From Alteriqipengyuania lutimaris (GTDB lineage: Bacteria; Pseudomonadota; Alphaproteobacteria; Sphingomonadales; Sphingomonadaceae): 64,000 nt of DNA. The number at the start of each line of letters is the position of its first letter. Position 1 is the first letter of the stretch. Positions 47,753-56,340 of the stretch are shown piece by piece. The translations under genes were made by a program, and so were the position numbers. The notes below the pieces were generated by a model. That model was not told where the DNA came from. It ran no database searches and was given only the letters and a program-made list of their open reading frames with translations. Where the stretch lies: positions 2,206,501 through 2,270,500 of the forward strand of contig NZ_QRBB01000001.1 of the NCBI RefSeq assembly GCF_003363135.1, read 5' to 3'.

Positions 47753-47842
47753 TGGCGGACAGGGTGGGATTCGAACCCACGGTGAGCGTGAACCCACGGC
47801 GGTTTTCAAGACCGCTGCCTTAAACCACTCGGCCACCTGTCC
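47753..47842 (-). tRNA. tRNA-Ser (anticodon TGA)
   Basis: Read on the minus strand the gene begins GGACAGGTGGCCGAGTGG and folds as a class II tRNA: acceptor stem GGACAGG/CCTGTCC, anticodon loop CTTGAAA (anticodon TGA, reads UCA), a long variable arm and T arm GGTTCGAATCC. Discriminator base is G, as expected for serine, and CCA is encoded at 47753-47755. Confidence 0.95.
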
Positions 47843-47953
47843 TACTCGGGAGAAGCGCGCTAACGCTTCGGCCCGCATTTGTCACGCCAGGGCAGACAAT
47901 CGATCGCGGGACCCTCTGGGTCATTGGCGAGTAACCTTTGGTATGACAGAAAA

Positions 47954-48991
47954 ATGCGCATGAAATTTCCCCGCTTGATCCCCCGCTCGATCCTCGCCCT
48001 GGCAGCCGCGTTTTCCGCGCTGTCCGCAGTTCCCGCCTCCGCGCAGGACATGCCGTTCGACGCCTATATGCAGCTCGTCATCGCCAAGGCCCGCGCCGAG
48101 GGGGTGAGCGAGTCGACGATCCAGCGCATGACGTCGAACCTGACCCCGAACATGCGCGTGATCGAGCTGGACCAGGCACAGCCCGGCTCCTCCTCATCGC
48201 CCGGTTATCCGGCACTTCAGCCCTATATCGACCGCCATGTGGACGCGGCGCGGATCAATGGCGGACGCGCGGTCTACAACGAGACCACGCGGCTGCACGG
48301 CCCGATCCGCCAGCAATATGGCGTCCCCGCAGAGATCATTGTCGCCATCTGGGGGCACGAGACCAATTACGGCGGCTATCGCGGCAATTTTGACCTCGCC
48401 CGCTCGCTCGCCACGCTGGCGTGGGAAGGGCGCCGCCGCGCGCTGTTCGAAAGCGAATTCATCGCGCTGATGAAAGTGGCGGACAAGGGCTATTCGCGCG
48501 ATCAACTGGTCGGCAGCTGGGCCGGGGCCTTCGGCAACCCGCAGTTCCTTCCGAGCGTCTATCTGCGCCTCGCCACTGATGGCGATGGTGACGGGATGGC
48601 CAACATCTTCACCAACCAGGCCGACACGATGGCGTCGATCGCGCGCTATTTCCAGGATGCGGGCTGGCGTCCGGGCATTCCCTGGGGGGTGCGCGCCAGT
48701 GTGCCGAGCGGCTTCAACGTCGATGCCTACCGCAGCGAGCTCGTCGCTCCGGTCTGCCCGCGCGTCCACGAACGCCACAGCCAGTGGAAGACCGTGGCCG
48801 AATGGCGCGCGCTGGGCGTGACGCCCTACAACAGCCTGCCGCCCGATACGCTGGTCAGCCTGTTCCAGCCCGATGGGCCCGGATCTCCTGCCTGGTTGTT
48901 AACCTCAAATTATCGCGTCATCCTCGAATATAACTGCTCCAACTACTACGCGATGAGTGTGGGGCTGCTAGCCGATGAGATTGCCCGGTAA
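47954..48991 (+). CDS. Lytic murein transglycosylase, MltB family
   Basis: A 345-residue exported enzyme with signal peptide 1-30 (PASA-Q) and an SLT_2 domain. The catalytic glutamate is Glu136 in IWGHETNYGG; GAFGNPQFLPSVYL is the family's second motif. It cleaves glycan strands of peptidoglycan to anhydro-muropeptides. ATGs at 47954 and 47960 are both possible. It overlaps the next gene by 17 bases. Confidence 0.9.
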   Translation: MRMKFPRLIPRSILALAAAFSALSAVPASAQDMPFDAYMQLVIAKARAEGVSESTIQRMTSNLTPNMRVIELDQAQPGSSSSPGYPALQPYIDRHVDAARINGGRAVYNETTRLHGPIRQQYGVPAEIIVAIWGHETNYGGYRGNFDLARSLATLAWEGRRRALFESEFIALMKVADKGYSRDQLVGSWAGAFGNPQFLPSVYLRLATDGDGDGMANIFTNQADTMASIARYFQDAGWRPGIPWGVRASVPSGFNVDAYRSELVAPVCPRVHERHSQWKTVAEWRALGVTPYNSLPPDTLVSLFQPDGPGSPAWLLTSNYRVILEYNCSNYYAMSVGLLADEIAR

Positions 48992-50126
48992 TGTCCGGAA
49001 ATTGGGAATTGCGATCGGATTGATCGCGGGACTTTCCGCCTGTGCGGGCAGGAGCGGGGGAGACGCGCTCGCGCCCGGCGCAGACTACTACGCCGTCGAT
49101 TCCGCCATGCCGACGCAAAATGCGACGCAGGGACCGATGGCGGATTATCCGCAGGTTCTGGGCGAACCATACGTGGTCGACGGGCAAACCTTCACCCCGG
49201 CCGACGTGCTCAGCTACGACGCGGTCGGCTACGCCACGCTCGACATGATCGACGAGCGCGGGGTTACCGCCTCGCATAAGACACTGCCCCTGCCGAGCTA
49301 TGTCGAGCTGACCTCGCTCGACACAGGCAAGACGATTCTCGCGCGGGTCGAACGGCGCGGCCCGATGACTTCGAGCCGGATCGTGGGCCTGTCGCAAGGT
49401 GCCGCGCGCGAGCTTGACGCGGGGGAGGGCACCCCGATCCGCATCCGCCGCGTGAATGCTCCCGAATTCGAGCGTGCCAGGCTGCGTGCGGGCGAACCTG
49501 CGGGCAACCGGCTCGATACGCCCGACACGCTTCTGGCCGTGCTGCGCAAGCAGCTTCCGGAGACCGGCGCGGCAAGTCTTGCGCGCACCGGCCCGCGCAC
49601 CTCCGCAGCTTTGCCGGAGGACGGATCGGGCGAATTCGACGACGCCTTTGCACAGATCGAGCCGGGACCCTCATCGGTTGCCGACAGCTTCGACGATTAT
49701 TCTGCATCCTCGCCGCCGCAGACCGCGCCTTCCTATGCCCTCCCCCCGATCGGCGAGCTGCCGACCGGTGCGGCTGCGCGTCCGGGCCCAGTCGAAGTGG
49801 CCTGCTTGCCGCAAACGCGCGCGCCGCAAGCGCCTCTTCCCGAGCCGCAACGAACTGCGCCGGTCTCTCGTCCCGCGCCGCCTGCGCCGGTACGGACCGT
49901 CCGGCCCGCGCCCCGGAACGGACGCTACCTCATCCAGGTCGCGTCTTTCTCCAGCAAAGACAACGCGATCGACGCGGCCGACAATCTCGCGGGTTTCGTC
50001 GTGCGTTCGGGCGCGTATTTCCGCGTCCGGATGGGCCCCTATGCCACCCGTGGAGAAGCCGATGGCGCTCTCGCCAAGGCTCGCCGCGCCGGTTATAGGG
50101 ACGCCTTCATAGATACGAGCGACTAG
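48975..50126 (+). CDS. RlpA-like lipoprotein with SPOR domain, degenerate RlpA core
   Basis: A 383-residue lipoprotein (lipobox LSAC, Cys23). Residues about 60-155 align with the double-psi beta-barrel of RlpA (VGYATLDM..., ASHKTLPLPSYVEL, then ERRGPMTSSRIVGLS), and residues about 310-380 form a SPOR domain that binds denuded septal glycan. The usual DRGPF and IDLS motifs are RRGPM and VGLS here, so both acidic residues thought to be catalytic in RlpA are gone. It is probably a binding or regulatory protein. It overlaps the MltB-like gene and precedes the carboxypeptidase gene. Confidence 0.85.
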   Translation: MRLPGNVRKLGIAIGLIAGLSACAGRSGGDALAPGADYYAVDSAMPTQNATQGPMADYPQVLGEPYVVDGQTFTPADVLSYDAVGYATLDMIDERGVTASHKTLPLPSYVELTSLDTGKTILARVERRGPMTSSRIVGLSQGAARELDAGEGTPIRIRRVNAPEFERARLRAGEPAGNRLDTPDTLLAVLRKQLPETGAASLARTGPRTSAALPEDGSGEFDDAFAQIEPGPSSVADSFDDYSASSPPQTAPSYALPPIGELPTGAAARPGPVEVACLPQTRAPQAPLPEPQRTAPVSRPAPPAPVRTVRPAPRNGRYLIQVASFSSKDNAIDAADNLAGFVVRSGAYFRVRMGPYATRGEADGALAKARRAGYRDAFIDTSD

Positions 50127-50177
50127 CGCCTGCCATACCCCCGCCGGCGCCATGACGCCCGAGCGGGAGCAACCGGG

Positions 50178-51344
50178 TTGGCCGGACACCTGACGACCAG
50201 ATACCTGGCGACATTCGCCTTTGCCGCGGCAGCACTCGCGCTGCCGGCCACGCTCAATGCGCAAGCCGCGCCGCCGACGCCGGAAGAAGCGCCGATCGCC
50301 TACATGCTCGACCTGTCGAGTGGGCAGACCCTATATGCGCGCGATATCGACCGGCGCTTCGTCCCGGCCTCGATCACCAAGGTCATGACCACGCTGGTCG
50401 CGTTCGACATGCTGGAGGGCGGAAAACTGCGTGCCGACCAGCGCGTGCCCTATCGCGACGAGACCTTCGAGGAATGGCACCAGAAGGGTTCGACCCTGTT
50501 CCTGCCGGCAGGAGCACGCCCGACGGTGCAGGAATTGCTGATCGGCATCACCACGGTCTCCGCCAACGACGCTTCGGTCGTGCTCGCCGAAGGTGCGGCG
50601 GGGAGCGTAGACCAGTGGCTGGCGCGCATGAATGCCACGGCGCACCGGATCGGGATGCACGACAGCTATTTCTCCACCCCCAATGGATGGCCCGACGAAG
50701 GCGGAACCTTCACCACGGCGCGCGATCTGGCGACGCTGGCCAAGCGGATCGTTCGGCATCACCCCGAGAAATTCGATTTCTACTACGGGCGCAGCGGCCT
50801 CAGGGCCTATGGCATCGCGCAGGACAACCACGATCCGATCACTGGCCGCGTCGATGGCGCCGACGGAATGAAAACCGGCTACACCGACCAGGCGGGCTAC
50901 GGCTTTCTCGGCACGGCGGAGCGCGACGGCAGGCGGCTGGTGATGGTGGTGGCAGGGGCGGACCGCGCGGGCGAGCGCAATCGCGCCGCGCGCGCCTTCA
51001 TCGAATGGGGTTTCGAAGCGTTCGACAGCCGCTTGCTCGCGGCAAAGGGCGACGCCTTCGTCAGGGCCGAGGTCCAGAACGGCGCCGATGACGAGGTGGC
51101 ATTGATCGCGGCGCAGGATGTGCGCGTCGTCTTGCCCCGCGGCGATAATGCGAGGCCCGAACTGACCGTGCGCTACGACGGCCCGCTGCGCGCCCCGATC
51201 GCGCGTGGGGAGCAGGTGGCGACGCTCGAGATCGCGGTCCCGGGAATGGAGCCGTCGACCGTGCCGCTCTATGCCGCGAAGGATGTCGCCAAGGCAGGCA
51301 TCTTCGGTCGGATCGCCAATGGATTCGCGGGGCTTTTCGGTTGA
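50178..51344 (+). CDS. dacC: D-alanyl-D-alanine carboxypeptidase (PBP5/6 type)
   Basis: A 388-residue low-molecular-weight penicillin-binding protein that trims the terminal D-Ala of pentapeptides. Signal peptide 1-29, active-site SITK (65-68), SAN (128-130) and KTG (232-234), a PBP5 C-terminal domain, and an amphipathic membrane-binding tail GIFGRIANGFAGLFG. It starts at TTG 50178 with GGGAG eight bases upstream; no ATG gives a signal peptide. Part of the septal wall gene run. The symbol is by similarity (dacA/dacC type). Confidence 0.9.
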   Translation: MAGHLTTRYLATFAFAAAALALPATLNAQAAPPTPEEAPIAYMLDLSSGQTLYARDIDRRFVPASITKVMTTLVAFDMLEGGKLRADQRVPYRDETFEEWHQKGSTLFLPAGARPTVQELLIGITTVSANDASVVLAEGAAGSVDQWLARMNATAHRIGMHDSYFSTPNGWPDEGGTFTTARDLATLAKRIVRHHPEKFDFYYGRSGLRAYGIAQDNHDPITGRVDGADGMKTGYTDQAGYGFLGTAERDGRRLVMVVAGADRAGERNRAARAFIEWGFEAFDSRLLAAKGDAFVRAEVQNGADDEVALIAAQDVRVVLPRGDNARPELTVRYDGPLRAPIARGEQVATLEIAVPGMEPSTVPLYAAKDVAKAGIFGRIANGFAGLFG

Positions 51345-51346
51345 GC

Positions 51347-52000
51347 ATGGCGGAGTCCAAAAGGCCGATGAAGGCACGCTTCATCGCATTCGAGGGCGGG
51401 GAAGGGGTCGGCAAATCGACCCAGGCCAAGAAGCTGGCGGCTGCCCTGGCGGAGCGCGGTGTCGAGACCATGCTCACGCGCGAGCCGGGCGGCACGACCG
51501 GGGCCGAGATGATCCGCAACCTGCTGCTCGAACCGCCGGGAACCGGCTGGCGCGTCCAGGCCGAAGCCCTGCTGTTCGCCGCCGCGCGGTCCGATCATGT
51601 TGCCAAGGCGATCAAGCCTGCGCTGCTCGCGGGCAAGTGGGTGATCTGCGACCGCTTCGTGCTGTCGAGCCGCGCCTATCAGGGGCTTGCGGGTGGGCTC
51701 GGCGACGATGAGGTTCGCGTGCTCCACCAGATCGGCAGCGACGGGCTGCTCCCCTGCCGCACCTTCCTGCTCGAAGCTCCGTGCGAAGACGTGGCCGAAC
51801 GCCTCAGGAGACGCGACGGCGACGAGGTCGACGCGATCGGCGGACGCGATGCCCGCTACCATGCCGACGTGGCGCGCGGGTTTGCCGGGCTTGCCCAGGG
51901 CGACGACACGATTGTGCAGATCGACGCCTCGGGCAGCGCGGAAGACGTGCATGCCCAGGTGATGCGCGAGCTTGCGCCGCTGCTCGGCGAAGAATCGTGA
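51347..52000 (+). CDS. tmk: Thymidylate kinase
   Basis: A 217-residue kinase of dTMP. P-loop FEGGEGVGKST near residue 20, DR(F/Y) motif CDRFVLSSRAYQG and the lid region RLRRRDGDEVD. Starts: ATG 51347 is preferred; TTG 51341 would overlap the dacC stop, and ATG 51368 is also possible. The stop overlaps holB as GTGA. Confidence 0.95.
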   Translation: MAESKRPMKARFIAFEGGEGVGKSTQAKKLAAALAERGVETMLTREPGGTTGAEMIRNLLLEPPGTGWRVQAEALLFAAARSDHVAKAIKPALLAGKWVICDRFVLSSRAYQGLAGGLGDDEVRVLHQIGSDGLLPCRTFLLEAPCEDVAERLRRRDGDEVDAIGGRDARYHADVARGFAGLAQGDDTIVQIDASGSAEDVHAQVMRELAPLLGEES

Positions 52001-52968
52001 TTCCGCCCGAAGCGGCACATCATGCGCGCCAGTGGCGCGAATGGCGCACGGCCCTGGCGAGCCCACGGATGCATCACGCCTGGATCCTTGCCGGGAGGCG
52101 CGGGCTGGGGAAACACGACTTCGCGATTGCCGCCGCCCGCGAGGTAGTCGCGACCGGTCGCGATGCCCCGGTGGGAGAGAGCGACCCCGACATCCACGTA
52201 CTCACCCACCTGCCCAAGGACGAGAAGGAAGCCAAGAAGGCCGAAAAGGGCGAGGCTTTCGAGACCAAGCGCAATATTGCGATCGATCAGGTCCGCGCGA
52301 TGCAGGCACGGCTGACGACGCGCCCGACGCTTGGCTCGCGCCGCGCGATCATCATCGATCCGGCGGACGATCTGGAGCGTAACGCGGCCAATGCGCTGCT
52401 CAAGAGCCTCGAGGAACCGCCGGAGGGCACGTTCTTCCTGCTGGTGACGCATCGCCCAGGTTCGCTGCTGCCGACGATCCGTTCGCGCGCGCGCATTCTG
52501 CGGTTCAATCCTCTTCCGGCGTCGCAGGTGGAGGAGGTCCTGCGTGCCGCAGATGCTGCTGCCGACCCGGCCGATCTTGCGCTTGCCGCGCGCGCCAGTG
52601 GCGGCGCGCCGGGCGCCGCAGTCGCCTTTCTGGCGCAGGAACTGGCGCCTGCCGAAGCGCTGATGCGGCGCCTGGTGGCCGAAGGTGATCCCGACTTCAC
52701 GCTTCGCGGCAAGCTGGGCGAGGAAATCGGCGCGCGTCCCGACCGCAGGCGACTTGCGACGACTCTGGACCTCGCGCGCACCGTGCTCGCTCAGCGGCTC
52801 GAACAGCCCGAACGCAACGCCATTCCGGCGCTGGTGGAAGCGCATTCGCGGCTCGTCACGCTCTCAGGCCAGGCGCGCAGCTACAATTTCGACCCCGGCT
52901 TCCTCGCAATGGAAATCGGCACCTTGCTCGCATCGGCTGCGCCGAATAGAGCCACGGGCAATGGCTGA
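51997..52968 (+). CDS. holB: DNA polymerase III delta' subunit
   Basis: A 323-residue clamp-loader subunit. RecA-like fold with a degenerate P-loop GRRGLGKHDF and NAANALLKSLEEPPEGTFFLLVTHRPGSLLPTIRSRAR, the delta' signature; the cysteine of the usual SRC motif is Ala here. It starts at GTG 51997 coupled to tmk and overlaps metG by eight bases, the classic tmk-holB-metG order. Confidence 0.93.
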   Translation: MIPPEAAHHARQWREWRTALASPRMHHAWILAGRRGLGKHDFAIAAAREVVATGRDAPVGESDPDIHVLTHLPKDEKEAKKAEKGEAFETKRNIAIDQVRAMQARLTTRPTLGSRRAIIIDPADDLERNAANALLKSLEEPPEGTFFLLVTHRPGSLLPTIRSRARILRFNPLPASQVEEVLRAADAAADPADLALAARASGGAPGAAVAFLAQELAPAEALMRRLVAEGDPDFTLRGKLGEEIGARPDRRRLATTLDLARTVLAQRLEQPERNAIPALVEAHSRLVTLSGQARSYNFDPGFLAMEIGTLLASAAPNRATGNG

Positions 52969-54529
52969 CCCTTTCTATATCACGACCGCGATCCACTATC
53001 CCAACGGCAAGCCGCATATCGGCCATGCCTACGAGACGGTGGCGGCCGACGTCATTGCTCGCTTCCAGCGCCTGAAAGGCCGCGACGTGCGGTTCCAGAC
53101 GGGGACTGACGAGCACGGGCTGAAGATGGCGCGCAAGGCGGAAGAGCAGGGCAAGAGCCCGCGCGAGCTCGCCGACGAGATGAGCGGGCATTTCCAGCGC
53201 CTGTTCGACCATCTGAACATTTCCTACGATCGCTTCATCCGCACGACCGAGCCCGACCACCACACCGCCAGCCAGGCGCTGTGGCGCAAGATGGAAGAAC
53301 GCGGCGATCTCTATCTCGATCGCTACGAGGGCTGGTATTCGGTCCGCGACGAAGCCTTCTACGACGAGAAGGAGCTTGTCGAAGGGGAGGGGGGCGAGAA
53401 GCTCTCCCCGCAAGGTACCCCGGTTGAATGGACGGTTGAGGAAAGCTGGTTCTTCCGCCTCTCCGCCTATCAGGACAAGCTGCTCGACCTGTATAATTCG
53501 CAGCCCGGGTTCATCCAGCCCGACAGTCGCCGGAACGAAGTGATGCGCTTCGTCGAAGGCGGACTGCGCGATCTTTCGGTCAGCCGCACCAGCTTCGACT
53601 GGGGCGTCCAGGTGCCGGGCGCGGAAGACCACGTGATGTACGTGTGGGTCGACGCGCTCACCAACTACATCAGCGGCCTCGGCTATCCGGAAGAGGGCGC
53701 GGACTGGAAATACTGGCCGGCCGACCTGCACCTGATCGGCAAGGACATCGTGCGCTTCCACACGGTCTACTGGCCCGCCTTCCTGATGAGCGCGGGGGTG
53801 GAGCTGCCCAAGCAGGTGTTCGGCCACGGCTTCCTGCTCAATCGCGGACAGAAGGAAAGCAAGTCGCTCGGCAACGTGACCGATCCGACCGTGCTGGCCG
53901 AGCAATTCGGAGTCGATGCCCTGCGCTATTTCCTGATGCGCGAGATCGCTTTCGGGCAGGATGGCAGCTATTCGCCCGAAGCGATCGTGACGCGCGCGAA
54001 TGCGGAGCTGGCCAACAGCTTCGGCAACCTGGCGCAGCGTACGCTGTCTATGATCGCAAAGAACCTCGACGGCGATCTGGGGGCGTACGAGCCTAATGGC
54101 GACGACAAGGCTCTGCTGAGCACGGTGCAAACATCGGTTCGCGAGTCCTTGCCGCAAGAATTTGAAAAGCTGGCATTTTCCGTCGGTATCGACGCTTGGA
54201 TGAAGGCGGTTTACGCCTGCAACCAGTATGTCGACGAGCAGGCGCCCTGGGCGCTCAAGAAGACCGATCCCGATCGCATGCGGACCGTGCTGCAAACGCT
54301 GTTCATCGCGCTGCGCGACCTGGCCATCGCGATCCAGCCTGTCATCCCTGAAAAAGCGGGCCATCTGCTCGACATGTTGGGAATTGCCCAAGACGCACGC
54401 AGCTTCGAGGATTTGGCAGACGAAGGCTGGTATGGCGCGCTGATCCGCACCGGGTACCGCGTCGCCGCGCCCAAGCCGCTGTTCCCCCGGCTCGAACTGC
54501 CCGAGGCCGATAGCGCGGAGGCCGGATAA
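52961..54529 (+). CDS. metG: Methionine--tRNA ligase
   Basis: A 522-residue class I synthetase. HIGH-type motif PHIGHAYE, KMSKS-type motif KESKSLGN, and the Rossmann fold with a connective peptide of the compact type lacking obvious zinc cysteines; no C-terminal tRNA-binding domain (MetG2 form). The start ATG is inside the end of holB. It is followed with a one-base overlap by tatD. Confidence 0.97.
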   Translation: MADPFYITTAIHYPNGKPHIGHAYETVAADVIARFQRLKGRDVRFQTGTDEHGLKMARKAEEQGKSPRELADEMSGHFQRLFDHLNISYDRFIRTTEPDHHTASQALWRKMEERGDLYLDRYEGWYSVRDEAFYDEKELVEGEGGEKLSPQGTPVEWTVEESWFFRLSAYQDKLLDLYNSQPGFIQPDSRRNEVMRFVEGGLRDLSVSRTSFDWGVQVPGAEDHVMYVWVDALTNYISGLGYPEEGADWKYWPADLHLIGKDIVRFHTVYWPAFLMSAGVELPKQVFGHGFLLNRGQKESKSLGNVTDPTVLAEQFGVDALRYFLMREIAFGQDGSYSPEAIVTRANAELANSFGNLAQRTLSMIAKNLDGDLGAYEPNGDDKALLSTVQTSVRESLPQEFEKLAFSVGIDAWMKAVYACNQYVDEQAPWALKKTDPDRMRTVLQTLFIALRDLAIAIQPVIPEKAGHLLDMLGIAQDARSFEDLADEGWYGALIRTGYRVAAPKPLFPRLELPEADSAEAG

Positions 54530-55311
54530 TGCTGATCGATAGCCACTGCCATCTCGAATACGAAGGCCTGGTGGAGGATCAGGGGAGCGTTCTCACACGC
54601 GCACGCGACGCCGGCGTTCAGGGCTTCCTCAACATCTCGACCAAGCAGAGCGAATGGGACCAGGTCGTCGCAACCGCCGCGCGCGAGGAAGATGTCTGGG
54701 CGAGCGTCGGCATTCATCCGCACAATGCAGATGCGCATGCCGATCTGGCGCGCGAAACGCTGCTGGAAGCGACGAAGCACCCGAAGGTGGTCGGGATCGG
54801 CGAGACAGGGCTCGACTACTATTACGACAAGTCGGACCGCCGCGTGCAGCAAGATCTGTTCCGTATGCATATCGATGTGGCGCGCGAAACCGGACTCCCG
54901 CTGATCATCCATACCCGCGACGCAGAGGAAGATACCGCCGCGATCCTCGAGGACGAGATGGGGAAGGGGGCCTACCCCGCGCTGATCCATTGCTTCACCG
55001 CGTCGGCCGAATTCGGCGAGCGCGTGCTCGCTCTCGGCCTTTCGATATCGCTGTCGGGGATCGTCACTTTCAAGAACGCGAAGGACCTGCAGGAGGTCGC
55101 GAAGGTTATTCCGGCGGACCGCATGCTGGTCGAAACCGACAGCCCGTTTCTCGCTCCCGTCCCCCATCGCGGCAAGACCTGCGAACCGGCCTACGTCGCC
55201 AACACCGCGCAGTTCGTGGCGGATTTGCGGGACACGAGCATGGAAGCGCTGGCCGAGCAGACCACGCGCAACTTTCACGCTTTGTTCGCGAAGACGAAAG
55301 CGCCCGCGTGA
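54529..55311 (+). CDS. tatD: TatD family deoxyribonuclease/hydrolase
   Basis: A 260-residue metal-dependent TIM-barrel hydrolase. Metal ligands are in the opening LIDSHCHLEY, GETGLDYYY, the HTRDAEED segment, IHCFTAS and ETDSPFLAP. Members act as 3'-5' DNases or D-aminoacyl-tRNA hydrolases. Coupled to metG (TAATG) and to the next gene (GTGA). Confidence 0.93.
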   Translation: MLIDSHCHLEYEGLVEDQGSVLTRARDAGVQGFLNISTKQSEWDQVVATAAREEDVWASVGIHPHNADAHADLARETLLEATKHPKVVGIGETGLDYYYDKSDRRVQQDLFRMHIDVARETGLPLIIHTRDAEEDTAAILEDEMGKGAYPALIHCFTASAEFGERVLALGLSISLSGIVTFKNAKDLQEVAKVIPADRMLVETDSPFLAPVPHRGKTCEPAYVANTAQFVADLRDTSMEALAEQTTRNFHALFAKTKAPA

Positions 55312-56075
55312 AGGTCACACTGCTCGGCTCGGGCACATCGACCGGCGTTCCGCGCATCAATGGCGACTGGGGCGCCTGCGACCCGGCCGAACCGCGCAAT
55401 CGTCGCACGCGCGTGGCCGTCATGATCGAGAACGATGACGGGTCGCGCGTGCTCGTCGACACGCCGCCGGACCTGCGCGAGCAATTCCTGCGCACCGGAA
55501 TCGACAGCATCGACGGCGTTTTCTGGACGCACGACCATGCCGATCATTGCCACGGCATCGACGACCTGCGGGCGCTGCGATACGGGCGGAGCGGCCCGCT
55601 GCCCGGATATGGCGTCGACGAAACGGTCCGCCGGCTGAAATCTCGCTTCAGCTACGTTTTCGCAGGAGAGCACGGCTATCCTACGATCGTGAAGCTCGAC
55701 ACGCTCGATCGCCTGCGCCTGTTCGCGGGCTTTACCGTCGACTGGTGCATCATGCCGCACGGACCCGCCCGAAGCACCGCATTCCGCTTTGGAAGCAATG
55801 ACAAGTCCATCGCCTATGCCACTGATTTCAGTGAGATTACCGATGAGATGGTGACGTTGCTCCGCGGCACCGACGTGCTGGTCTGCGATTGCCTTCGCCG
55901 CGAGGAACACCCGACCCATGCGCATCTCGCCATGGCGCTCGACCTCGGCAAGCGCTGCCGTGTGGGCAAGCTGGTGCTGACACACCTTGACAAAAGCATG
56001 GATTACAAGACGTTGTCGGCAGAAGTTCCGAAAGGCGTCATCGTCGGATACGACGGGCTCGAGGTGACGGCATGA
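55308..56075 (+). CDS. MBL-fold hydrolase, PhnP-like
   Basis: A 255-residue metallo-beta-lactamase-fold enzyme: LLGSGTSTGVPRINGDWGACDP at the start and the zinc motif THDHADHCHG (HxHxDH), with later ligands in ATDFSEI and LTHLDKSM. PhnP-like members open cyclic phosphodiesters of ribose; here the substrate is not known. It starts at GTG inside the tatD stop. This tatD-MBL order next to metG is common in alphaproteobacteria. Confidence 0.88.
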   Translation: MKVTLLGSGTSTGVPRINGDWGACDPAEPRNRRTRVAVMIENDDGSRVLVDTPPDLREQFLRTGIDSIDGVFWTHDHADHCHGIDDLRALRYGRSGPLPGYGVDETVRRLKSRFSYVFAGEHGYPTIVKLDTLDRLRLFAGFTVDWCIMPHGPARSTAFRFGSNDKSIAYATDFSEITDEMVTLLRGTDVLVCDCLRREEHPTHAHLAMALDLGKRCRVGKLVLTHLDKSMDYKTLSAEVPKGVIVGYDGLEVTA

Positions 56076-56239
56076 ACGAGTTCGAGGTCGTGCAGATCGT
56101 CGCGCTGGTCGGCTGGCTGGTTCTCGCAGTAAGCGCGTTCGCCGCACACGGTCTCAGCTGGAAGACTTCGCTGCGTCATGCACTGATCTGGGCGGTCGTT
56201 ATCACGGGGCTGATGCTTCTGGTGACGCTGGTGCGGTAG
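56072..56239 (+). CDS. Short two-helix membrane protein
   Basis: A 55-residue protein (MNEFEVVQIVALVGWLVLAV, then a short loop with SWKTSLRHA and a second hydrophobic stretch WAVVITGLMLLVTLVR). It overlaps the MBL gene stop as ATGA. Two transmembrane helices; function unknown. Coupling and composition support a real gene. Confidence 0.75.
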   Translation: MNEFEVVQIVALVGWLVLAVSAFAAHGLSWKTSLRHALIWAVVITGLMLLVTLVR

Positions 56240-56265
56240 GGGCGCTCAACCCCACCTGCCGGTTC

Positions 56266-56300
56266 ATATTTTACATAATATATATTATCCAACTTATCTC
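56266..56300 (+). promoter_or_regulatory. AT-rich tract with 14-bp palindrome before mazG
   Basis: In a GC-rich setting the 35 bases 56266-56300 are almost all A/T and include the perfect palindrome ATAATATATATTAT (56275-56288). It lies 41-75 bases before the mazG ATG, where a promoter would sit, and may hold a -10 region or a repressor site. Inference only. Confidence 0.4.
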
Positions 56301-56340
56301 CGTGCTGACGCGCGCGGCTGTGCGGCCTATGCCCTCTCGC

